64,000 nt of DNA from Limnochorda pilosa (GTDB lineage Bacteria > Bacillota > Limnochordia > Limnochordales > Limnochordaceae): positions 3,753,037 through 3,817,036 of the forward strand of contig NZ_AP014924.1 of assembly GCF_001544015.1 (NCBI RefSeq), read 5' to 3'. Below, piece after piece: positions 10,045 through 18,224 of the stretch; position 1 is the stretch's first letter, and each line of letters starts with the position of its first letter. The notes beneath the pieces are model-generated. The model searched no databases. It saw only the letters and a list, made by a program, of their open reading frames with translations, and was not told the origin of the DNA. Position numbers and translations under genes: made by a program.

Positions 10045-10073
10045 ATTCTAGCCCGCGCCCGGCGCCCGGTCAA
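10045..10073 (-). promoter_or_regulatory. Sigma-A type promoter of rplY-pth
   Basis: Minus strand TTGACC (10068-10073) and TAGAAT (10045-10050) with a 17-base spacer, 33 bases before the rplY start and directly before the prs stop. Confidence 0.78.
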
Positions 10074-10082
10074 TTGGGCAGG

Positions 10083-11036
10083 TCAGACTTCGAAGAGCTG
10101 GCTCACGGAGATCTCCTCGAAGATGTGCCGGATTGCCTGGGCGAACAGCGGCGCCACGGTGAGCACCCGCACCTTACCGTTGGCCCGCTCGGGCGGGAGA
10201 GGGATGCTGTCGGTCACCACGATCTCCTTCAAGACCGAGCGCTCCAAGCGCTGATAGGCGTCCCCCGAGAAGACAGGATGGGTGGCGCAGGCGTAGACCT
10301 CCCGGGCCCCTTCGGCCAGCAGGGCCTCCGCGGCCTTGATGATGGTACCACCCGTGTCGATGATGTCGTCCATCAGGATGGCGACGCCGCCCCCCACCTC
10401 GCCGATGACGTGCATGATCTCGGCGACGTTGGGGCTGGGCCGGCGCTTGTCCATGATGGCCAGGGGCGCGTGCAGTCTCTCCGAGAGTTCCCGGGCCCGG
10501 GCGACGCCGCCCACGTCGGGCGAGACCACCACCATCTCCCCCAGGTTCTTGTCCAGGAAGTAGCGAGTCAGGATGGGCAGCGCCTTGAGGTTGTCCACGG
10601 GACCGTCGAAGAAACCCTGGATCTGGCCCGCGTGCAGGTCCATGGTGAGGATGCGGTCGGCACCGGCGGTGGTGATCAGGTCGGCCACGAGCTTGGCCAC
10701 GATCGGGTCGTGGGGCGCGAGCTTCCGGTCCTGACGGGCGTACCCGTAGTAGGGGATGACGGCCGTGATGGACTTGGCCGAAGCGCGCTTGAGCGCGTCG
10801 ATCATGATCAGGATCTCCATCAGGTTGGTATCCGCCGGCGCGCAGGTGGGCTGGATGACGAAGCACTCGGCGCCCCGAACCGTCTCCCCGATGCGGACGT
10901 TGATCTCGCCGTCCTGGAAGCGTCCCACCTCCGCCTTGCCCATGGGAAGCTCCAGGTACCTCGCGATGTCGTTGGCGAGCTTCGGGTTGGCTGTTCCCGT
11001 GAAGAGACGGATCTTCTTGCGGTACTCGTAGTTCAT
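10083..11036 (-). CDS. prs: Ribose-phosphate pyrophosphokinase
   Basis: 317 aa. Makes PRPP from ribose 5-phosphate and ATP. The N-terminal FTGTANPKLA, the ATP-site region PYYGYARQDRK (96-106), the DLHAGQIQGFF metal and ribose region, and the PRPP loop DDIIDTGGT (223-231) are all intact. The ATG at 11036 overlaps the glmU stop (ATGA), so the two are translationally coupled. PRPP is also the ligand of PurR encoded in the same region. Confidence 0.96.
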   Translation of the reverse strand: MNYEYRKKIRLFTGTANPKLANDIARYLELPMGKAEVGRFQDGEINVRIGETVRGAECFVIQPTCAPADTNLMEILIMIDALKRASAKSITAVIPYYGYARQDRKLAPHDPIVAKLVADLITTAGADRILTMDLHAGQIQGFFDGPVDNLKALPILTRYFLDKNLGEMVVVSPDVGGVARARELSERLHAPLAIMDKRRPSPNVAEIMHVIGEVGGGVAILMDDIIDTGGTIIKAAEALLAEGAREVYACATHPVFSGDAYQRLERSVLKEIVVTDSIPLPPERANGKVRVLTVAPLFAQAIRHIFEEISVSQLFEV

Positions 11037-12445
11037 CGCTCGCCTGCCCCCCTCTCCCCGTCGTTCGACCGCCTGCGCCCCGCCCAGCGTTCCACGTTCC
11101 GCTGGCGCCCGCGGCCGATGGCCAGGGCCTCGGCCGGGACCCGGCGGGTGATGACCGACCCCGCGGCCACGTAGGCGCCCTCGCCTACGGTCACCGGGGC
11201 GACCAGGCTCGAGTTGCTGCCGATGAAGGCATCGTCCCCGACGACGGTCCGGTGCTTCTGCCGGCCGTCGTAGTTGCAGGTGATGGTGCCCGCGCCGACG
11301 TTGACGCCCGCGCCCAGGGTCGCGTCGCCCACGTAGCTCAGGTGCGGCACCTTGGTGCCCGCTCCGATCGTGCTGTTCTTCACCTCGACGAAGTCCCCCA
11401 CCTTGACCCGCGCCGCGAGCCGGGCCCCCGGACGCAGGTAGGCGAAAGGACCGATGCGGCAGGCCTCTCCCACGTCCGCCTCCAGGAGGACGCTCATCTG
11501 CACCTCGACGTCGTCGCCCAACCGGCTGTCCACGAGTCGGGCGTTGGGCCCCAGCCGACACCGCGCCCCCACGCGGGTGCGCCCTTCCAGGAAGGTGAAG
11601 GGGAGCAGCACCGTGTCCTGCCCGAGCTCCACCTCCTCGTCTACGAAGGTGGTGTCGGGGTCGATCACGGTGACGCCCTGAACCATCCAGTGTTCCAGGA
11701 TGCGGCGCCGCAGGACTTTCTCGGCCCGAGCGAGCTGGACCCGATCGTTGATGCCTTGGATCTCCTCAGCGTCCTCGAGGCGGACGGTCTCCACGCCGCC
11801 CTCGCGGGCCAGCCTGGCCACCGCGTCGGGCAGGTAGTACTCTCCCTGCCGGTTGGCGGCCTCCACCTCGGGAAGCACCCGGCGCAAGGCGGCCAGATCG
11901 AAGAGGTAGAGGCCGGCGTTGATCTCGCGCACGCGCCGGGTTTCGGGGTCGGCGTCCTTCTCCTCCACGACGCGCACGAACCGCCCGCCGGCAGGGTCCC
12001 GAACGATGCGACCGTAGCCCGTGGGGTCGGCTGCTTCGGCCGTAAGCAGGGTGCAGAGCGTCTCCCCCGGCCTGTGGGCCTCGTGCAGGCGCCGAACGGT
12101 GCCGGCGCGAAGGAGCGGGGTATCCCCGTAGGCCACCAGCACGGTGCCCGATACCACTCCGTCCAGGGCCGCCATCGCCTGAAGGACCGCGTGGGCGGTA
12201 CCCAGGGGCTCGGCCTGCCGCGCAACCCGCAGGATGACCCCGGGAACCTCCCCCGCTACCCGGGCCACCTCTTCGGCCTGGTGACCCACCACCACCACCT
12301 GGCGATGGAACCCCGCGTCCCGGAGGACCGCCTGAACCTTCTGTAGCATGGGCTGCCCTCCGACGGGGTGCAGGACCTTCGCTCGCTCTGAGCGCATGCG
12401 CGTGCCCAGACCTGCCGCCAGGACGACCGCCCAGGCCTCTTCCAT
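11033..12445 (-). CDS. glmU: Bifunctional UDP-GlcNAc pyrophosphorylase/GlcN-1-P acetyltransferase
   Basis: 470 aa. Residues 1-230 form the uridyltransferase with LAAGLGTRM (9-17); the rest is a left-handed beta helix acetyltransferase, ending near GAYVAAGSVITRRVP. The product UDP-GlcNAc feeds peptidoglycan. The ATG at 12445 starts right at the nucleotide-binding motif; a possible GTG further upstream (12556) would add 37 unsupported residues. glmU-prs-ctc-pth order matches Bacillus. Confidence 0.95.
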   Translation of the reverse strand: MEEAWAVVLAAGLGTRMRSERAKVLHPVGGQPMLQKVQAVLRDAGFHRQVVVVGHQAEEVARVAGEVPGVILRVARQAEPLGTAHAVLQAMAALDGVVSGTVLVAYGDTPLLRAGTVRRLHEAHRPGETLCTLLTAEAADPTGYGRIVRDPAGGRFVRVVEEKDADPETRRVREINAGLYLFDLAALRRVLPEVEAANRQGEYYLPDAVARLAREGGVETVRLEDAEEIQGINDRVQLARAEKVLRRRILEHWMVQGVTVIDPDTTFVDEEVELGQDTVLLPFTFLEGRTRVGARCRLGPNARLVDSRLGDDVEVQMSVLLEADVGEACRIGPFAYLRPGARLAARVKVGDFVEVKNSTIGAGTKVPHLSYVGDATLGAGVNVGAGTITCNYDGRQKHRTVVGDDAFIGSNSSLVAPVTVGEGAYVAAGSVITRRVPAEALAIGRGRQRNVERWAGRRRSNDGERGAGER

Positions 12446-12602
12446 GGGACCGTCTCGCCTCCCCGCCTCACCCGGTGCCGCGCGAAGGTGCGCCGCCTTC
12501 GTCGGTCCGATCCTTACCGTACCCCTTCCGGGCCATGCCCCACCTTCTTCACCCACCGTCCAGTTCCTGCGCCCCCGTTCCTTCCAGGCAGCTCCTGTGG
12601 TG

Positions 12603-13232
12603 TCACGGGCCCACCCTTCCGATCTGGGCCAGCCCCAGGATGACCAGGATCAGCCCCGGTAGCAACCGTTGCCTACCGCGGGACCACCGTGCCCCCAGGC
12701 GGGTCGCGAGCTCCATGCCCGTCCGGGTGAGGGTGTAGAGGCCGAGGCCCACCCATGCCGGCAGCAGCGGCGTTACCGGCAACCCGGCCATGGCCAGTCC
12801 CACCCCGACGGCATCCAGGGAGAGCGCGACGCCCAGGATCAGGGCCTCGGCCGGTTCGATGCGGCCGGAAAGGTCTCGATCCGCCCGGGCTGGGTCCACC
12901 AGCACCTGGATCACCAGACCCACCTGCGGGAGAGAAAAGGAGAGGAGCGGGCCTTTCTGGCCGGCGTGGGCCTCCCCCCACCCCTGGAGCAGCCTCCAGA
13001 GGCCCACCGCGAGGAGCACCCAGCCTGAGAGTGCACGGCCCGAGACGAAGGTGAGACCGGTCACCAGCCGGGCGGCTGCCATGGAGGCACCGAGCCCCAC
13101 CGCGCTGCAGGCGGCCAGGGTCAACAGCGAGCGCCCGGGTACCTGGATGCGCCGCGCCCCGAAGGAGAGACCCACGAAGAAGCCGTCCAGGCTCAGGGCC
13201 ACCACCAGCGAGAGGACTTCCCATGCGTTCAT
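12603..13232 (-). CDS. ytaF: YtaF/MntP-like sporulation membrane protein
   Basis: 209 aa with about six membrane helices arranged as two related halves. Each half carries the family motif: VALSLDGFFVGLSFG near the start and LSLDAVGVGLAMA in the second half, with the conserved Asp in the membrane. MntP exports manganese; YtaF is its sporulation-linked relative of unproven substrate. Length and placement among sporulation genes favour YtaF. A central insert (about 110-130) is charged. Confidence 0.75.
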   Translation of the reverse strand: MNAWEVLSLVVALSLDGFFVGLSFGARRIQVPGRSLLTLAACSAVGLGASMAAARLVTGLTFVSGRALSGWVLLAVGLWRLLQGWGEAHAGQKGPLLSFSLPQVGLVIQVLVDPARADRDLSGRIEPAEALILGVALSLDAVGVGLAMAGLPVTPLLPAWVGLGLYTLTRTGMELATRLGARWSRGRQRLLPGLILVILGLAQIGRVGP

Positions 13233-13342
13233 GTCATCGCCCCCGTCCGGCCCCATCCTATGAGCGGGGTCCGGAAGGGGTCGGGGGGGGTGAGGCTCCG
13301 GGGTTCTACCGGCGGATGCTCGCTGCACCCTCCCCGCGAGCG

Positions 13343-13374
13343 CGCGAGGCCGGAGGGAGCCCTCCGGCCTCGCG
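13343..13374 (-). terminator. Strong GC hairpin downstream of tRNA-Gln
   Basis: A perfect 15-bp inverted repeat with only two unpaired central bases (CGCGAGGCCGGAGGG, AG, then its complement). It lies 74 bases beyond the 3' end of the tRNA gene and 111 bases before ytaF. There is no T-run on the minus strand, so it may terminate the tRNA transcript, protect its end, or act on DNA. Confidence 0.5.
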
Positions 13375-13447
13375 AAAGGGGTATGGGCCGCCGCATCTCC
13401 CCACGGCTGGAGCCGGAGGCCTGCGACGGCCGCGCCTTCGTCAGCTA

Positions 13448-13522
13448 TGGCTGGGGCGGCAGGGCTCGAACCTGCAATCCGAGATCCAAAGTCTCGTGTG
13501 TTACCGGTTACACCACGCCCCA
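13448..13522 (-). tRNA. tRNA-Gln (anticodon TTG)
   Basis: The minus strand folds as a cloverleaf. The acceptor is TGGGGCG/CGCCCCA with the weak U1-A72 pair typical of tRNA-Gln. The D arm is GTGT/ACAC. The anticodon stem CGAGA/TCTCG encloses loop CTTTGGA with anticodon TTG, and the T arm is GCAGG-TTCGAGC-CCTGC. The discriminator is G and the CCA end is encoded. Confidence 0.95.
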
Positions 13523-13533
13523 CCGGCGCCCCC

Positions 13534-13563
13534 ATTCTAGCAGGCCCGGCGCGCGCCTGTCAA
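13534..13563 (-). promoter_or_regulatory. Sigma-A type promoter of tRNA-Gln
   Basis: Minus strand TTGACA (13558-13563) and TAGAAT (13534-13539) with an 18-base spacer. The -10 box ends 11 bases before the mature tRNA, so the leader is only a few bases. Confidence 0.83.
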
Positions 13564-13579
13564 CGAACGGTCGGACGCG

Positions 13580-14431
13580 TCAGGCCAGCCGGCTGGTCCC
13601 TGCCGCCGCGGCCGGAGGGCAGCCGGGCAGACGGGGGCTCATCCGCACCCGTACCCGCCGTTCGTCCACGTCCACCTGCTCGATGAGGGCCACCGCCACG
13701 TACTCCTTCAGTCGCTTCTCGGCCGGCTCCGCCGTCTCGATGAGGACCCCCACGCCGACGGGCTCCACCTCGAACTCGCGCGCCAAGTCCACCAGCCCGC
13801 GGGCGCTTCCGCCGTTGCGCATGAAGTCGTCCACGATCAGGAGCCGGTGAACCCCCTCCAGGGCCTTCTTGGCCAGGGTCATGGTCTCCACCCGCGCCCC
13901 TGAGCTCGACAGGTAGTTCATGGTGACCACAGGACCCTCCGAGAGCCTGGCCGAGCGGCGCACCATCACCAGGGGGACCCGCAGGGCCCGGGCGGTCATG
14001 AGGGCGATGGGGATGCCGCGGGCCTCGACGGTCATCACGGCCTCGGGGCCCCGGTCGCGGAAGAGGGTGGCGAAGAGGCGGCCGATGCGTTCCAGGAGAA
14101 CGGGGTCGGCCACCAGGTCGCCCAGGTAGAGGAACCCCCCGGCGAGGATGCGACGCGGATCGGTCAGGCGCCGGCAGAGCTCGTTGGCCAGCTCCGTCGC
14201 CTCGCCTGCGGTCATGAGCGGCAGGAAGCGTATCCCGCCGCCGGCGCCCACCCGGCTCTCGACCACGCCGGCCCCCTCCGCCGCCAGGACCTCGCGAACC
14301 AGGGCCACGTCCTCGCTGAGGGACGACTTGGCCGCCCCGAACTCCGTGGCGAGATCGTCCAGGTTCCACCAGCGCCCGGGTTCCTCGATGAGGCGGCGGG
14401 TGAGGGCCACAACCCTCTGGCTTCGCCGCAT
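13580..14431 (-). CDS. purR: Purine operon repressor PurR
   Basis: 283 aa. An N-terminal winged helix (about 1-70) precedes a phosphoribosyltransferase-like domain. Its PRPP loop LLIVDDFMRNGGSA lies at 197-210. PurR of Gram-positives represses purine genes and is released by PRPP, made by Prs encoded nearby. It follows the nucleotidyltransferase gene by three bases, indicating one operon. The C-terminal Ala-rich extension is not conserved. Confidence 0.93.
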   Translation of the reverse strand: MRRSQRVVALTRRLIEEPGRWWNLDDLATEFGAAKSSLSEDVALVREVLAAEGAGVVESRVGAGGGIRFLPLMTAGEATELANELCRRLTDPRRILAGGFLYLGDLVADPVLLERIGRLFATLFRDRGPEAVMTVEARGIPIALMTARALRVPLVMVRRSARLSEGPVVTMNYLSSSGARVETMTLAKKALEGVHRLLIVDDFMRNGGSARGLVDLAREFEVEPVGVGVLIETAEPAEKRLKEYVAVALIEQVDVDERRVRVRMSPRLPGCPPAAAAGTSRLA

Positions 14432-14434
14432 GGC

Positions 14435-15232
14435 CTAGGAACGCCCCGTGGAGACCGGCCCGGCCGCGAGGGCGGTTCGCGCCAGCTCCAGGTCGCTGGG
14501 TTTGTCGACGTCCACACCGATCTCGGCGTAGGGGGTAAAGACCGCCCGGCCCTTCAGGCCGAGCATGTCGTAGATCCTCCTGGCCACATCGTCCGTCGAC
14601 AGACGGTTCACCGCCAGCTTCACGATCACGCGCGGGCCCAGGAGACGGCTCATGCGCAGCGGGTTCTTGCGGAGGGTCACCGCCTCCTCCAGGAAGGTGC
14701 CGCACCGGTCGATGACGTCGCCCCGGAGCAGGAAGAGGTTGCCGCCCGTCACCACCCCGTCCTTCAGCCGCATGTAGGTGCGCTCCACCCCCGGGTAGGC
14801 GGCCTCGCTCCGCTCGCGCAGCACCACGGGGTAGTAGACGTCCAGCTCGCCCATCTGCCGGCAGCGGGTGAGGAAATCGTCCACGGCTTCCGGGGTCAGC
14901 AAGGGGATGTCAGAGGTGGAGACCAGGATGGGATCCGTCCGGTTCATGCTCCCCAGGTGCTCGATGCCCGCCCGCACGTTGGCCATCACGTCAGGTCCCG
15001 GAGCGATCCGCTCCGCCCGACGGTAGAGAGCGACAACGGGGTCGAGCTCCTGGGGCCCCACCACCACCAGACGGCCCACCTGCCCGCTCCCCTGCAGGGC
15101 GTCCAGAACGTAGGTCACCATGGGCCGCCCAGCGATCTCGATCAGGGCCTCGTAAGGCGCCGGGCTGACCTCGCGCAGTCGCCCCGTGTTGGGGGCGCCC
15201 GCCAGAACCACCGCGTCCACCAACCGCCCCAC
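14435..15232 (-). CDS. MobA-like nucleotidyltransferase
   Basis: 265 aa with a Rossmann-type NTP transferase fold: VDAVVLAGAPNTG at the start, IEIAGRPMVTYVLDAL, and VSTSDIPLLTPE carrying the metal-binding Asp. The family resembles the enzymes that attach nucleotides to molybdopterin or sugar phosphates. The closing EIGVDVDKPSDLELAR is typical. Related genes often sit beside purR/ispE in clostridia. The substrate is unknown. I do not call it MobA, because nothing else around it concerns molybdenum. Confidence 0.75.
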   Translation of the reverse strand: MGRLVDAVVLAGAPNTGRLREVSPAPYEALIEIAGRPMVTYVLDALQGSGQVGRLVVVGPQELDPVVALYRRAERIAPGPDVMANVRAGIEHLGSMNRTDPILVSTSDIPLLTPEAVDDFLTRCRQMGELDVYYPVVLRERSEAAYPGVERTYMRLKDGVVTGGNLFLLRGDVIDRCGTFLEEAVTLRKNPLRMSRLLGPRVIVKLAVNRLSTDDVARRIYDMLGLKGRAVFTPYAEIGVDVDKPSDLELARTALAAGPVSTGRS

Positions 15233-15276
15233 CTCCCGACTTCGCCAGCCCCTCCGCGGCCCGATTTCGGGGTGCG

Positions 15277-15996
15277 CTAGCCGAGCCCGCCGCGGTGCCG
15301 CCTGGCCGTCTCTTCCTCCTGCGAGATGAGCAGCATCAGCGCCTGCTCCGCGCTCTCGATGTGGGCCTTGGCCGTACGGCGGGCGAGCTCCGGGTCGCGG
15401 GCGCGCATCGCCTCCACCAGGGCGTAATGCTCCTTGAGGGAGGTGCGAGCTCGAGTCGGATGGGCCAGGGTACGGGTGCGGAAGCGCTGGATCTGCTCGC
15501 TCAGGAGGCTGGTCATCTGGCCGAGGCGCGCGTTCCGGCTCGCCCGGTAGATCAGCTCGTGGAAGTAGGTGTCGCGCGAGACCAGCTCGTCCATGTCCTC
15601 GCCGCCGATGACCTCGCCGATGGCGATCAGGGCGCGCTCCAGCTCGTCGAGCTCCTCGTCGGTGGCCCGCTCCGCGGCCAGTTCGGCGGCCAGCGCCTCC
15701 AGCGCCCCGCGGATCTCGAAGACGTCGGCCACGTCCTTGAGGGAGATGTCGGCCACGTACGCACCCTTGCGGGGGATCATCACCACGAAGCCCTCGAGCT
15801 CCAGCTTCCGGATGGCCTCCCGGACCGGTGTGCGGCTGACGCCCAGATCCTCCGCGAGCTGGATCTCCATCAGGCGCTCGCCCGGATGGAGCTCACCGGC
15901 GATGATCGCTGCTCGCAGCCGCTCGAAGACGAGCTCGCGCAGGGGCTTGTACTGGTCCAACTTGATGGGAGAGAGCCTCCGGGTCGTACGGTTCAC
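15277..15996 (-). CDS. GntR family regulator, FadR/FCD type
   Basis: 239 aa. Residues about 15-80 form the GntR winged helix (ERLRAAIIAGELHPGERL and LGVSRTPVREAIRKLE). The rest is an all-helical FCD effector domain with the metal-binding Asp and His residues typical of the family. FCD members sense small carboxylic acids. The target is not evident; linked genes concern purine and isoprenoid metabolism. It has its own near-consensus promoter and lies between ispE and the nucleotidyltransferase. Confidence 0.88.
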   Translation of the reverse strand: MNRTTRRLSPIKLDQYKPLRELVFERLRAAIIAGELHPGERLMEIQLAEDLGVSRTPVREAIRKLELEGFVVMIPRKGAYVADISLKDVADVFEIRGALEALAAELAAERATDEELDELERALIAIGEVIGGEDMDELVSRDTYFHELIYRASRNARLGQMTSLLSEQIQRFRTRTLAHPTRARTSLKEHYALVEAMRARDPELARRTAKAHIESAEQALMLLISQEEETARRHRGGLG

Positions 15997-16035
15997 GGGT
16001 CAGTCCCCCTGGGCGGCGGCCTCCGCGTTCATCCC

Positions 16036-16065
16036 ACTATATCAGGAATTGCGATCCGGGGTCAA
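16036..16065 (-). promoter_or_regulatory. Sigma-A type promoter of the GntR gene
   Basis: Minus strand TTGACC (16060-16065) and TATAGT (16036-16041) with an 18-base spacer. It overlaps the last codons of ispE, so the GntR-nucleotidyltransferase-purR group can be transcribed separately. Confidence 0.75.
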
Positions 16066-16974
16066 TCGAGGGCTGCCGCGGTCGCCGGGCAGGGTTTCGA
16101 CCGCCGCCGCCCGATATCCCGCCGTCGCCAGGGTTCCCGACAGGGTCCTGGCTGCCTCGCCGCCGGCGGCGAGCCCCACCAGCGTGGGGCCGCTCCCGCT
16201 CACCACGACGCCCAGGGCCCCCTCTCGGGCCATTCTGGCCGCGAGTGGGGCCAGCTCAGGGAGGGCCCGGTACGCGACGGGCTCCAGGTCGTTGAAGAGC
16301 TTCGCGCCCAGCGCCGCCCGATCCCCGCGACGCCAGGCCGCCAGCGCTCCGTCGATCCGCCCTCGGGCTGCTTCCAGGTCGCCCGGCTGGCGTCGCGCCC
16401 GGTCGAGCTCCTGGTAAGCCCAGGCGGTCGATAGGCGCGCCCCCCGGGGGGAGGCCAGCACCAGCGCGAGCCGCGGCAGGTCCCCCAGGGGGGTAAGCTG
16501 CTCACCCACCCCTTCCATGAGGGCTGCACCGCCCCGCAGGCAGAAGGGGACATCCGCTCCCAACCGGAGGCCTAGCCGGGCCAGCTCCTCGTCACCCCAG
16601 TCGAGGCCCCACCACCGGCTCAGGCCCACGAGGACGGCGGCCGCGTCGGCGGAGCCACCGGCCAGCCCCGCCTCCACCGGGATGCGCTTCTCGATCGTGA
16701 TGCGCACGCGGGGCTCCCGGCCCGCGGCCTGCGCCAGGAGCGCCGCAGCCCGGTGGGCGAGGTTGGCCCCGCCGGCCGGAACGGCCGGGTCGTCACAGAC
16801 CACTTCGAGCGCCGGGGCCGGCTGGATCTCGACCCGGTCCTCCAGGTCTACCGCCACGGCCAGGCTCAAGATCGGGTGGTAGCCGTCCGGGCGGCGCGGC
16901 CCCACCGCCAGGCAGAGATTCACCTTGGCCGGCGCCCTGAGAACCATTGGAGCGCCGGAGCCGTCGAGGGACAT
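16042..16974 (-). CDS. ispE: 4-diphosphocytidyl-2-C-methyl-D-erythritol kinase
   Basis: 310 aa. GHMP kinase of the non-mevalonate isoprenoid pathway. Visible are APAKVNL with the catalytic Lys17, the ATP loop PVEAGLAGGSADAAA (99-113, with Asp110), and VSGSGPTLVGL near the C-terminus. The ATG at 16974 overlaps the dacF stop (TGATG). MVL at residue 10 is an alternative start. Neighbouring purR matches the Bacillus ispE-purR order. Confidence 0.94.
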   Translation of the reverse strand: MSLDGSGAPMVLRAPAKVNLCLAVGPRRPDGYHPILSLAVAVDLEDRVEIQPAPALEVVCDDPAVPAGGANLAHRAAALLAQAAGREPRVRITIEKRIPVEAGLAGGSADAAAVLVGLSRWWGLDWGDEELARLGLRLGADVPFCLRGGAALMEGVGEQLTPLGDLPRLALVLASPRGARLSTAWAYQELDRARRQPGDLEAARGRIDGALAAWRRGDRAALGAKLFNDLEPVAYRALPELAPLAARMAREGALGVVVSGSGPTLVGLAAGGEAARTLSGTLATAGYRAAAVETLPGDRGSPRLTPDRNS

Positions 16975-18224
16975 CAGGCCAGGCCCAGCAAGGACCGGAT
17001 TCCGTTCCAGATCCACTGGAACGCACCCCCGATGGCACCTGAGACGCCGCCCCAGACCCTGCGCCACACCCGCGCGAAGAAGCCCGCCCGTTCCACGTCG
17101 CGCGCCGCCACCACGGGCATCTGGGCTACCGGCCGGTCCTGGATCAGGGCGACCACCCGGCCCACCGTGTCGCCCCGCTTCAGGGGCGGCTTCACGTTGG
17201 CCTGCAGCTCCAGGCTCCGCCGCAGGTCGCCCTGGTGGCCCCGGGGAACCAGCACCCGCAGGTCCGCGGCCGCCTCCACCGTGAACCGCTCGGGGTTGCC
17301 GTCGACCAGGCGCATCTCGCCCACCGGCTCGCCCTGCCGCGCCGCCACGGCGGGTTCGAAGGCCCGGAAGCCGTAGTTGAGCAGCTGGGTGATCTGCTGG
17401 TTGCGGTCGCTTTCGGAGCGGGTGCCCATCACCACTGCCACCAGGCGGATCCCGTCCTGCTCCGCGGTGGCGGCCAGGTGGTACCCCGCCTCAGCCGTGT
17501 GCCCCGTCTTCATGCCGTCCAGCCCAGGGTAGCTCCCCAGGAGGGTGTTGGTGTTGTAGAGGACGAAGCGGGGCTGCTGGCGGAAGACCTTCTGCCGGAC
17601 CGAGGTCCACTCGAGCACCTTGGGATGGGCCAGGAGGGCCCGGGTCATGCTGGCCACGTCCCGGGGCGTGGTCATGCCCGGCCTCTTCTCTTGGGGAACC
17701 GGCAAGCCGGTCGCGTCGGCGAAGTAGGTGCCGCTGAGGCCCAGCTCTTGAGCCCGGAGGTTCATCTGCTCCACGAAGGCGGCCTCGGTGCCGAAGAGGT
17801 GCTCGGCCAGGGCCACCGCCGCGTCGTTTCCCGAGGCGACGGCCACCGCTTCGATCATCTCGGCCAGGGTGTGGGTCTCTCCCGGCGCCAGGAAGACCTG
17901 CGACCCACCCATCCCCGCGGCGTACTCGCTGGTCACCACAGGCTCGTCCAGGGAGACCCGCCCCGAGTCCAACGCCTCCATCACCAGGAGCAAGGTCATG
18001 ATCTTCGCCAGGCTCGCGGGAGGCGTCTCCTTGTCCGGGTTCTTCTCGTACAGGACCTGTCCGGTGTCGGCCTCCACCAGGATGGCCGCGGGGGCGGCCA
18101 CCTCGAAGCTCTGGGCGACCGCCCACCCGGGGGCCAGGAGGGCCGCCACCAGGAGGCCCACGGCCAGGGCCGCTCCGGGGCCTGTCCGACCCGTGCCGAC
18201 CCGCCGGCGTCGTCCGTACGTCAC
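16974..18224 (-). CDS. dacF: D-alanyl-D-alanine carboxypeptidase, DacF/DacA type
   Basis: 416 aa from GTG at 18224 (ribosome site GGAGGAGG; GTGA overlap with the upstream gene). A signal peptide (about 14-38) leads into a class A low-molecular-weight PBP with SLAK (71-74), SGN (131-133) and KTG (239-241), all catalytic motifs present. The C-terminal domain ends in an amphipathic helix rich in Trp/Phe that would tether it to the membrane. It trims pentapeptides in wall or spore cortex; in a spore former next to ispE, DacF is the likely role, but DacA/DacB are possible. Confidence 0.88.
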   Translation of the reverse strand: MTYGRRRRVGTGRTGPGAALAVGLLVAALLAPGWAVAQSFEVAAPAAILVEADTGQVLYEKNPDKETPPASLAKIMTLLLVMEALDSGRVSLDEPVVTSEYAAGMGGSQVFLAPGETHTLAEMIEAVAVASGNDAAVALAEHLFGTEAAFVEQMNLRAQELGLSGTYFADATGLPVPQEKRPGMTTPRDVASMTRALLAHPKVLEWTSVRQKVFRQQPRFVLYNTNTLLGSYPGLDGMKTGHTAEAGYHLAATAEQDGIRLVAVVMGTRSESDRNQQITQLLNYGFRAFEPAVAARQGEPVGEMRLVDGNPERFTVEAAADLRVLVPRGHQGDLRRSLELQANVKPPLKRGDTVGRVVALIQDRPVAQMPVVAARDVERAGFFARVWRRVWGGVSGAIGGAFQWIWNGIRSLLGLA

